A program made the position numbers and the translations under genes. From Gammaproteobacteria bacterium (lineage in GTDB: Bacteria; Pseudomonadota; Gammaproteobacteria; Methylococcales; Methylomonadaceae): DNA of 6,168 nt. Numbering within the stretch: the stretch's first letter is position 1; every line of letters begins with the position of its first letter. Of this stretch, positions 1 to 5,108 are shown one piece after another. The notes below the pieces were generated by a model, which was not told the origin of the DNA, did no database searches, and saw only the letters and a program-made list of their open reading frames with translations. The DNA is taken from contig JAJRWJ010000141.1 of NCBI GenBank assembly GCA_024276805.1, forward strand, positions 1-6,168. The letters are read 5' to 3'.

Positions 1-58
1 ATGTATATATGTGAAAGATGTTTTTTGCTATATCTAAACCAATTACGCTATTATTCAT
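1..58 (-). CDS. IS110-family transposase, N-terminal fragment (runs off the left edge)
   Basis: The minus strand from 58 encodes MNNSVIGLDIAKNIFHIYT and then leaves the window with no stop. The GLDIAKNIF segment matches the N-terminal signature of IS110-family transposases (G-[IL]-D-[VIL]-A-K-x-x-F), where Asp9 would be the first acidic residue of the DEDD RuvC-like catalytic site. The start is supported by a purine-rich GAGGA about 8 bases upstream of the ATG. IS110 enzymes cut and rejoin DNA with the RuvC-like domain plus a C-terminal Tnp domain carrying a catalytic serine; neither the rest of the RuvC domain nor the Tnp domain can be seen here. The gene points the same way as the cyclase upstream, so read-through from it is possible. 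Family assignment rests on only 19 residues but the motif is distinctive. The IS110 versus IS1111 subgroup cannot be decided from this piece. Confidence 0.8.
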   Translation of the reverse strand, partial: MNNSVIGLDIAKNIFHIYT

Positions 59-65
59 TTCGGAT

Positions 66-72
66 TCCTCTT
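66..72 (-). promoter_or_regulatory. Ribosome binding site of the IS110 transposase
   Basis: The minus strand reads AAGAGGAATCCGAAATG, placing a GAGGA Shine-Dalgarno core about 8 bases before the ATG at 58. It is the best ribosome binding site in the window. It fixes the transposase start and supports this short edge fragment as a real gene. Confidence 0.7.
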
Positions 73-136
73 TATGCCGTTGTTAAATACTCTGGTGCAT
101 TATGACACCGTTGGCGATTGAGGAGTCCATATCATC

Positions 137-193
137 AACCTTGTATGGCGGTATTGCGTAGGTTGGGGTGATAACAGGAACCCCAACAAGGTT
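137..193 (-). repeat. Nested inverted repeat (possible structured RNA or terminator remnant)
   Basis: On the minus strand, 13 consecutive bases at 193-181 (AACCTTGTTGGGG) are fully paired by two separate downstream segments: CCCCAAC at 168-162 pairs with the inner seven bases, and AAGGTT at 142-137 pairs with the outer six. The predicted fold is a 13-bp stem with a 12-base apical loop (180-169) and a 19-base one-sided bulge (161-143). No run of T follows on either side, so it is not a standard intrinsic terminator in its present form. It lies just downstream of the cyclase stop and about 80-135 bases upstream of the IS110 transposase start. The pairing is directly visible; the function is not. 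Confidence 0.6.
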
Positions 194-215
194 CACGAGC
201 AAAGTGTTGTGGTCG

Positions 216-1808
216 TTATTTCCCAGCCTCTGCCTCACCACCTCTGGATCTTTCCTTTTTGTTCTGGTACATCATCCGATCCGCCAGATGAATCAGCTGC
301 AGCGGGTCGTCGGTTTGATCGGGATAGATCGCGATTCCGATGCTGGCGCTGATGGAAAGTTTCATTTGATTGATTTCTATTGGCTTTTCTATTTGAGATC
401 TGATTTTTTCGGCAATTTGCTGTACACTGCCTGGCTTGCCAAAATCGCTGATCAGCACCAGGAATTCATCGCCGCCTAGACGCACGGCGATATCCTCCTT
501 TCTCAGGCATTGCTGGATTCTTTGCGCGGTGATCTGCAGAACGATGTCGCCGATTCGATGGCCATAGCGATCGTTGATCTGTTTGAATCGTTCCAGATCC
601 AGAAAAAGTGCAGCCAGGGTAATATCTGTGTCTGGTTTTTCGATCTGTGTGCTGAGATATTCCTGCAACAGATTGCGATTGGGCAGCTTAGTCAAGGCAT
701 CGTAATTTGCCAGCAGCGCCAGGCTGGCCTCCTGTCTGCTGCGGCGCATGTCCCTGGTATAGCGGCGCATGATGTACAGGCGAATGAAAAGAAACACCAG
801 CAGCGAGGTGATCAGAATGAACAGTACCATCACCAGCGACACGGAGCCCAGACCAAACTGTTTTTCCATCTGCAGGATCAAGCCATTGCGGCCCTGTTCC
901 AGACTGGCCCGATAGGTTACGGTGGGCAGTGGCAAATAACTGGTGACAGTTCTGTTGACCAATTGCCCAGACGGGTCGGAGGCTGCCCTGGTGTTGTGAT
1001 AAATCAGTATGCTAGTGGATTTGTCCAGCAGTTCATCGAGGTTTGCCAGCAGATAATCGGCCAGAAGTACGATCAGTACCAGATACCTGGGCTGCGGGGG
1101 GTGGGCATTTTTTATTCCGTGGTCGTTCTGCAGCGAGGATACCGGCAGGAACATCAGGTAGGCTTGCTCCCCTTCGATAAGCCGGAATGGCACACTGGTC
1201 TGGTATGAACCGCTCTTGATGGCTCTCTCCAGCGGTTTTTTGATGTGTTCGTGGGAGGTCAGATCCAGTCCCAGAACCTGTCTGGATTTTTCGGCTAAAG
1301 GATACAGGTAGATCAGCGGAAAGTAATATGGCTTCCTGGGCAGCGGACGCCAGTCTCGCCTGGATACATAATCGAATGCCTTGACAGTGAAATCTGCCGA
1401 GATGTCTTTCTTTTGCCGCTGGATGAAATCGTGCATTTCAGAAGCATTGACACGTTGCGCGACCTCGAACAGAAATATTTGTGGAAAGCGCTGATGAATC
1501 TGTTTGCAATATTGCGTGATGCGCTTTCTATCGAATTCGTCCAGTGCCGCGATGAATGCGGAAAAGCCTTCCAGCACAGCTTCATTTGCCTTGATGCGCG
1601 ATTTTATGTGCTGTTCCGTATGGTATGCCAGCAGATAGAAATCGCTCTTGAAGCGCTGATAATCCATGGCCAGCACCAACGCCAGCATCAGGATGGTCAG
1701 CAACGCCCAGCCGGTGGTCAGGACCAGGTACAGACTGTGTTTGTCGGCATCACAGGAACGCCGATGGCGATCGAAGTTGATGTCATGGATCGTTGTTTGC
1801 TTGGGCAT
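216..1808 (-). CDS. Membrane-bound CHASE-GGDEF diguanylate cyclase
   Basis: Predicted to make cyclic di-GMP from two GTP in response to a signal sensed outside the inner membrane. From the ATG at 1808 (530 residues) the layout is: a cytoplasmic N-terminus, a membrane segment at about 25-48, a periplasmic CHASE-type domain at about 60-265 (with FPQIFLFEVAQRV and the later YYFPLIYLYPL and GLDL blocks), a second membrane segment at about 321-345, a short basic linker, and a GGDEF domain at about 369-515. The active-site GGDEF motif is intact at 445-449, after the LDLERFKQIND block that supplies a metal-binding aspartate. RKED at 436-439 lies exactly five residues before GGDEF and is an intact I-site, so product inhibition by c-di-GMP is expected. 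No EAL domain follows. An in-frame TTG at 1838 would add ten residues; ATG was chosen because neither has a good ribosome binding site. It starts 64 bases after the cmoA-like stop, probably in the same operon. The ligand is unknown. Confidence 0.9.
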   Translation of the reverse strand: MPKQTTIHDINFDRHRRSCDADKHSLYLVLTTGWALLTILMLALVLAMDYQRFKSDFYLLAYHTEQHIKSRIKANEAVLEGFSAFIAALDEFDRKRITQYCKQIHQRFPQIFLFEVAQRVNASEMHDFIQRQKKDISADFTVKAFDYVSRRDWRPLPRKPYYFPLIYLYPLAEKSRQVLGLDLTSHEHIKKPLERAIKSGSYQTSVPFRLIEGEQAYLMFLPVSSLQNDHGIKNAHPPQPRYLVLIVLLADYLLANLDELLDKSTSILIYHNTRAASDPSGQLVNRTVTSYLPLPTVTYRASLEQGRNGLILQMEKQFGLGSVSLVMVLFILITSLLVFLFIRLYIMRRYTRDMRRSRQEASLALLANYDALTKLPNRNLLQEYLSTQIEKPDTDITLAALFLDLERFKQINDRYGHRIGDIVLQITAQRIQQCLRKEDIAVRLGGDEFLVLISDFGKPGSVQQIAEKIRSQIEKPIEINQMKLSISASIGIAIYPDQTDDPLQLIHLADRMMYQNKKERSRGGEAEAGK

Positions 1809-1872
1809 TGGCAGCTTGCGCAACCTGTTTATTATCAAGCCGGCGGAGCATGGTCGTCAGCTTGGCAGGGCG

Positions 1873-2613
1873 TTATTCCTTGACGGCTAGAATACAGGCA
1901 AAATTGAGCCAGCGAAAATAGGTATCGTATTGTTTGAAGCCACAACGATCCAACAGGGCATAGTTTTCATCAAGGCGATAGGGAACCAGGACATTTTCCA
2001 GCGCTTCACGTTTGCGTTGGTTTTCAGTGTCGGAATAGCCGCTTTGCGAGGTTTTGTAATTCAGGTAATGGCGAATGAACAGGCGGTTCAGCACGGAATC
2101 CTTGCCCAGAACCTTTTCCGATAGAAAGAAAGCGCCGCCCGGTTTGAGCGAGGCATAAATTCTGCGCAGCAGGATTTCCCGGTCTATCGGGCGGACGAAT
2201 TGCAGCGTCCAGTTCATGATCACGACATCGCATCCGGGAAGCTCCGGAAGCCGGCTCAAGTCGGCATTCAGCAATTCTATACGGTCGGACTTGATCAAAT
2301 CGGCAAGTTTCGTGCGTGCTTTGTCCAGCATCGGATCGGAGTTGTCATAGCCGACAAATTTTACCGTATCCGGACAATTCGGGTGTTTTGAAATCAGGTC
2401 GATCGTGGTGCCGGTGGAGCACCCCAAGTCACAGATCAGGCTGACGTCGTCTCCGATAAAATCCATGATCAACTCAGTCTGCATGCGTTGCGTTTCATTG
2501 TAATAGGGGACGCTTCGTGAAACCATGTCATCAAAAACCTGGGCTACACGCGCATCGAAAGTGAAATCTTCCACTTTGTCCTGTTTTAAAAATATTTTGT
2601 CTTGTTTGCTCAT
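1873..2613 (-). CDS. cmoA: CmoA-like carboxy-S-adenosyl-L-methionine synthase
   Basis: A 246-residue class I SAM-dependent methyltransferase fold. True CmoA converts SAM and prephenate into carboxy-SAM, which CmoB uses to make 5-oxyacetyluridine at the wobble position of tRNA. The match to CmoA runs the full length: FTFDARVAQVFDDMVSRSVP at 17-36 corresponds to the E. coli [20 protein letters not shown] region; DLGCSTGTT at 62-70 is the SAM-binding loop; VGYDNSDPML at 87-96 follows; MNWTLQFVRP at 133-142 matches the NFTLQF motif; LKPGGAFFLSEK at 156-167 and GYSDTENQRKREALENVL at 192-209 complete it. Arg202 aligns with E. coli Arg199, which contacts the carboxylate of carboxy-SAM across the dimer, favouring a real carboxy-SAM enzyme over a generic methyltransferase. 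The usual partner cmoB is not adjacent; the upstream neighbour is a membrane methyltransferase, 103 bases away. The leader before the ATG (AAAGAAACA) is only weakly ribosome-binding. Confidence 0.82.
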   Translation of the reverse strand: MSKQDKIFLKQDKVEDFTFDARVAQVFDDMVSRSVPYYNETQRMQTELIMDFIGDDVSLICDLGCSTGTTIDLISKHPNCPDTVKFVGYDNSDPMLDKARTKLADLIKSDRIELLNADLSRLPELPGCDVVIMNWTLQFVRPIDREILLRRIYASLKPGGAFFLSEKVLGKDSVLNRLFIRHYLNYKTSQSGYSDTENQRKREALENVLVPYRLDENYALLDRCGFKQYDTYFRWLNFACILAVKE

Positions 2614-2716
2614 TGTTTCTTTGTTTGATTGAGTTTGCCGCGGGGAGCAGTGATCTGTTCAAGATCCACTACGCCCCAGGCAATGGTCAGAGGCCCGGAA
2701 CGCTCATGGGCTGGCT

Positions 2717-3445
2717 CTATGAGCTGCGCAGTGATTTGATACGTTCGGTTTTCTTTAAAAATCGCGCCACTGCATAAGCTGCGGTAAAAAATACCGCCAG
2801 CGCCGTCAATATTCCCTGGTATTCGCCCAGCCGGCCGCTGAGATGCAGTTTCCAGGAGATCAGCGCCAGCGGTATCATCAACGATGTGAAAATAGTGCCA
2901 TATTCCTTGGTGATGACGCCCGGCCAATCAAAATGATATTCCCGTATCGTGTCGCGCAGGCCTTCCAGCCTCGGAATCCAGCGGGGCACGTCGGCGCAAT
3001 ACGCCTGGTAGCCATCCTGGAACGTATTCCGCAAAAAGCATTCTTCACTGTGTACGATCAGTCGATAGAAGCCAAGGAAGAAAATCGATCCGACGATAAT
3101 GGCCGTTATGTTGCCGGAGGTCAACAGGCAACCTTCTGCGAGCAGCAGATTACCGACATACATGGGGTTTCTGCTGTGCGCGAAAATGCCGCCGGTAACC
3201 AGGTTTTCCGCGTAGATCTTTCGGTTTTTACCGCCGCGGATGATATAGTCGAGACCTATCGTCAACATGCGCAGCGTCTGTCCCAGAACGATCAGCAACA
3301 GGCCGATGAGTAAAAACAGATCGCCTGGCCAGTCGCCCATCGGAACCGGAGGCCAAAGCAGCAACAGGGTGACGATCACGACAGGGACGAGTCCGTTACG
3401 AATGTGAAAGAGAAATTGTCCCAGACGATTCAATTGTTCTGACAT
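2717..3445 (-). CDS. Integral membrane methyltransferase, isoprenylcysteine carboxyl methyltransferase (ICMT)/PEMT type
   Basis: A 242-residue membrane protein with hydrophobic segments at about 18-33, 42-63, 95-110, 113-131, 183-199 and 209-227. The family signature is clear: the HSRNPMYVG motif at 90-98, then a membrane hairpin, Glu134-Glu135 (EECFL), and the FQDGYQAYCADVPRWIP block at 142-158. In this family these regions build the SAM-binding pocket beside the membrane. Bacterial members methylate small or lipid substrates; the substrate here cannot be told, and isoprenylated proteins should not be assumed. The extension of about 80 residues after the signature block, with two further membrane segments, is longer than in minimal family members. 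The start is supported by AAGGA about 6 bases before the ATG. It is the first gene of the probable operon with the cmoA-like and cyclase genes. Confidence 0.85.
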   Translation of the reverse strand: MSEQLNRLGQFLFHIRNGLVPVVIVTLLLLWPPVPMGDWPGDLFLLIGLLLIVLGQTLRMLTIGLDYIIRGGKNRKIYAENLVTGGIFAHSRNPMYVGNLLLAEGCLLTSGNITAIIVGSIFFLGFYRLIVHSEECFLRNTFQDGYQAYCADVPRWIPRLEGLRDTIREYHFDWPGVITKEYGTIFTSLMIPLALISWKLHLSGRLGEYQGILTALAVFFTAAYAVARFLKKTERIKSLRSS

Positions 3446-3451
3446 TGATGA

Positions 3452-3456
3452 TCCTT
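3452..3456 (-). promoter_or_regulatory. Ribosome binding site of the membrane methyltransferase gene
   Basis: The minus strand reads AAGGATCATCAATG. The AAGGA core sits 6 bases before the ATG at 3445, which fixes this start. Confidence 0.6.
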
Positions 3457-3684
3457 GAATAGTAGTGATTGGTGCTTGTTCAGGCCGCAGTATGAGCTGG
3501 AAATCTGCCAGTCTGAAGGCAATAACGGCAAATTCGGGCTGCGGAAAATAAAGGTCTGCGGCAAATTGATGAGAAATAATAAATCTAGAAATTTCGCTAA
3601 ACCAGTGAATAATAACAGTTCTTGTTGAAAACCCCTAATTGCCTGGAATATTCAGGCGCCTGTCGATGGCAAATTTATACTATA

Positions 3685-3711
3685 AAAACAGCCAAAGCGA
3701 TGGGCTGTTTT
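3685..3711 (-). terminator. Intrinsic terminator after the amidase gene, possibly bidirectional
   Basis: AAAACAGCC (3685-3693) and GGCTGTTTT (3703-3711) form a perfect 9-bp stem with a 9-base loop. On the minus strand the stem ends in GGCTGTTTTTATA, a usable U-tract, about 70 bases after the amidase stop. The plus strand also ends in TTTTATT, so it could act in both directions. It separates the amidase transcript from the methyltransferase operon. Confidence 0.75.
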
Positions 3712-3733
3712 ATTGATAATCAATGGCTTGTAG

Positions 3734-3752
3734 GTGTCGATTATATCGACAC
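3734..3752. repeat. Perfect 19-base palindrome
   Basis: GTGTCGATTATATCGACAC has two 8-base arms (3734-3741 and 3745-3752) around a 3-base centre. It lies between the amidase stop (3783) and the terminator. It could be a transcript 3' hairpin or a protein-binding site; no T-run follows on either strand. Confidence 0.6.
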
Positions 3753-3753
3753 A

Positions 3754-3779
3754 TGGCAGTGCCAGCCTGGTGCGGCACC
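3754..3779. repeat. Two adjacent 11-base palindromes
   Basis: TGGCAGTGCCA (3754-3764) and GGTGCGGCACC (3769-3779) are each perfect 5-base inverted repeats around one central base. They fill the space between the 19-base palindrome and the amidase stop codon. Function is unknown; they may simply stabilise the 3' end of the transcript. Confidence 0.45.
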
Positions 3780-3782
3780 CCT

Positions 3783-4667
3783 TCAGTCGATAAAGAGTCT
3801 GTTCAGTCCATGATAACTGTCGATTCTCCGGTCTCTCAAATAAGGCCACATCTGGCGGGTGGTTTCCGAGTTGCCGGCAGCGATGTCACACAGCAGCAGC
3901 CTGCTTTCGACAGAATCCGCGCGTTGCAGAAATTCTCCCTGGGGACCGACGATAAAACTGCTGCCCCAGAAGTCGATTCCTGACTGGCCACAGGGTGATG
4001 GTTCGAAGCCGGTCCGGTTGCAGGCCAGGACGGGAAGGCCGTTGGCAATGGCATGGGCGCGCTGAATGGTCAGCCAGGCATCGAGCTGCCGGTTTTTTTC
4101 TTCTTCGCTGTCCAGGGGATCCCAACCGATGGCGGTGGGATAGATCAACATGTCTGCGCCGGCCAGCGTCATCAAACGCGCGGCTTCAGGAAACCACTGG
4201 TCCCAGCAGATCAACACACCCAGCCTGCCAATGGATGTGTCGATCGGGGTAAACCCCAGGTCACCGGGTGTGAAATAGTATTTTTCATAATAGCCCGGGT
4301 CATCGGGGATGTGCATTTTCCGATACTTGCCGGCAATGCTGCCGTCCCTGTCAAAAACGACTGCGGTATTGTGATACAGACCAGGTGTACGTTTTTCAAA
4401 CAGTGTCGCTACGATAACGATCTTCAGTGTGGCAGCGAGATCGCCAAGGATTTTCGTCGTAGCTCCGGGAATGGACTCGGCCAGTTGAAATTTGCTGTTG
4501 TCCTCGCTTTGACAAAAATAGCTTTCCAGGTGCAATTCCGGCAGCACCGTCAGTTCGGCGCCAGCGTTGGCGGCTTCGGTGATTTTTGCTATGGAAATTT
4601 CAAGATTGGTTTGCCTGTCGGCGTTGCAGGGTTGTTGTATGGCGCTGATGGTGATGCGTGATTTCAT
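3783..4667 (-). CDS. aguB: N-carbamoylputrescine amidase (nitrilase superfamily)
   Basis: Predicted to hydrolyse N-carbamoylputrescine to putrescine, CO2 and ammonia, the last step of the agmatine route to polyamines, in the cytoplasm. From the ATG at 4667 it has 294 residues, the usual length. The nitrilase catalytic triad is complete: Glu44 in LPELHLESYFCQ, Lys117 in GKYRKMHIPDDPGYYEKYYF, and Cys154 in VLICWDQWFPEAARL. AguB-type features are the ESYFCQ segment after the glutamate, CNRTGFE at 216-222, FWGSSFIVGPQGE at 233-245, and the C-terminal RQMWPYLRDRRIDSY. The open frame reaches an ATG at 4730, but its first 21 codons lie before the conserved start of the fold (RITISAIQQP), so 4667 is preferred despite a weak ribosome binding site. 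The usual partner aguA (agmatine deiminase) is not in the window. The gene ends in a strong terminator and appears to be transcribed alone. Confidence 0.88.
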   Translation of the reverse strand: MKSRITISAIQQPCNADRQTNLEISIAKITEAANAGAELTVLPELHLESYFCQSEDNSKFQLAESIPGATTKILGDLAATLKIVIVATLFEKRTPGLYHNTAVVFDRDGSIAGKYRKMHIPDDPGYYEKYYFTPGDLGFTPIDTSIGRLGVLICWDQWFPEAARLMTLAGADMLIYPTAIGWDPLDSEEEKNRQLDAWLTIQRAHAIANGLPVLACNRTGFEPSPCGQSGIDFWGSSFIVGPQGEFLQRADSVESRLLLCDIAAGNSETTRQMWPYLRDRRIDSYHGLNRLFID

Positions 4668-4743
4668 TGCCGGTTCTGTAGTCGTTCTTGCAGATTGGTC
4701 TGGCCGGTTGATCGAAACACCACCATCCATTGAGTATTATTTA

Positions 4744-4771
4744 AACATATTCTTCACAGAGGAATGATCAA
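4744..4771 (-). promoter_or_regulatory. Candidate sigma-70 promoter of the amidase gene
   Basis: On the minus strand, TTGATC (4771-4766) and TATGTT (4749-4744) are separated by 16 bases; each matches its consensus at four of six positions. The position fits a transcript starting near 4737, about 70 bases before the preferred ATG. This is a weak match in an AT-rich stretch. Confidence 0.3.
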
Positions 4772-4917
4772 AAACCCGTCATCAATCTGCGCGGGCGCAT
4801 ATAAATCACTATGGGAATAGCGCCTTAGCGCGCCCCCAGGATTCCGCTGAGGCTGTAACCGAGCTGCAGGTATGAGCGCTCATCGGCATGAACAAAGTGG
4901 TAAATACTGATTCGAGC

Positions 4918-4948
4918 GTAGCCCGGATGCAGCTTGCGGAATCCGGGA
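4918..4948. repeat. REP-like repeat hairpin (GTAGCCCGGAT type)
   Basis: GTAGCCCGGATGCAGCTTGC and the following GGAATCCGGG form an imperfect hairpin: CCCGGAT (4922-4928) pairs with ATCCGGG (4941-4947), and inside it GCA pairs with TGC around GCT, leaving GGA as a bulge. This GTAGCCCGGAT...ATCCGGG pattern is a widespread intergenic repeat of proteobacteria, resembling REP elements mobilised by RAYT transposases. Only one copy is present here. Confidence 0.7.
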
Positions 4949-4988
4949 AAAGCCACCTCAAGCCGGCTATGGTAATTTCCTGATGATA

Positions 4989-5006
4989 GTAATCCTGTTG
5001 GATTAC
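4989..5006. repeat. Perfect 7-bp hairpin beside the REP-like element
   Basis: GTAATCC (4989-4995) and GGATTAC (5000-5006) are perfect complements around a TGTT loop. No T-run follows directly on either strand, so it is not a standard terminator. It could be part of a composite repeat with the hairpin about 40 bases away. Confidence 0.45.
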
Positions 5007-5108
5007 CCTGTCCTTATGGTTTTTCAACGACGCCATCGATAAAAAAGGGCATATTGAGGTGTTAAAAGTGATGTGCGGAGAGTATATATATGCGCTCGTC
5101 CCACGGCA

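Larger units (their letters stand above)
59..215 (-). mobile_element. Probable left (upstream) end of an IS110-family element; exact junction unresolved
   Basis: This is the stretch between the stop of the cyclase gene (216) and the transposase start (58). At least the 3' part, nearest the transposase, must be the non-coding left end of the IS. IS110 elements lack ordinary terminal inverted repeats and usually make no target duplication, so the junction cannot be read from one end. There are two layouts. A short left end would put the junction around 120-140, leaving the hairpin at 162-187 as chromosomal sequence after the cyclase. A long left end would start near 200-215, making the inverted repeat at 137-193 part of the element, where IS110-group elements encode their bridge RNA. 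The sequence alone does not choose between them. Confidence 0.5.
3446..3782. other. Intergenic region between the amidase and the methyltransferase operon
   Basis: A 337-base gap with no credible gene. Reading on the minus strand it contains, in order, a run of short palindromes after the amidase stop, an intrinsic terminator (3685-3711), an AT-rich stretch at about 3550-3680 that includes an imperfect inverted repeat (GCCTG...CAGGC, 3641-3657), and the leader of the methyltransferase gene. A promoter for genes 3445 to 216 is expected in the AT-rich stretch, but no pair of -35 and -10 boxes is good enough to name. Confidence 0.6.
4731..5108. other. Intergenic region with REP-type hairpins
   Basis: A 378-base stretch between the P-loop gene and the amidase gene. 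It holds a REP-like hairpin (4918-4948), a second perfect hairpin (4989-5006) and the candidate amidase promoter at its left end. Short open frames cross it on the minus strand, but they run through the REP sequence, lack ribosome binding sites and resemble no family I know. No convincing terminator for the P-loop gene is seen; a TTTTTT run on the minus strand near 5040-5046 is not preceded by a stem. Confidence 0.55.

Noticed and set aside
83..260. A minus-strand frame overlapping the cyclase 3' end that reads NLVGVPVITPTYAIPPYKVDD and stops at 83, just before the transposase start.
   Set aside because: It looks protein-like, but it has no ATG at a sensible place and no clear ribosome binding site, overlaps the cyclase end in another frame, and would probably cross the IS junction. 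I know no family it matches.
510..1208. A 232-codon plus-strand frame inside the cyclase gene.
   Set aside because: It is antisense to a gene with clear CHASE and GGDEF motifs; its Gln-rich translation is what that coding strand gives in reverse.
1806..1838. TTG at 1838 as the start of the cyclase.
   Set aside because: It is possible, but there is no ribosome binding site before it and the ten added residues contain no domain. ATG at 1808 is preferred; the two cannot be separated with certainty.
3622..3813. A 63-codon plus-strand frame in the intergenic region.
   Set aside because: It crosses the intrinsic terminator and the palindromes and has no ribosome binding site.
4053..4661. A 202-codon plus-strand frame opposite the amidase.
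   Set aside because: It is fully antisense to a protein with a complete catalytic triad and matches nothing I recognise.
4668..4730. ATG at 4730 as the start of the amidase.
   Set aside because: The added 21 residues (MDGGVSINRPDQ...) precede the normal N-terminus of the nitrilase fold and look like untranslated leader.
4809..5036. A 75-codon minus-strand frame (MASLKNHKDRVIQQDYYHQE...) and a second frame ending in YLQLGYSLSGILGAR at 4825.
   Set aside because: Both run through the REP-like hairpin, lack ribosome binding sites and show no recognised domain. Repeat sequence read as protein is the simpler explanation.
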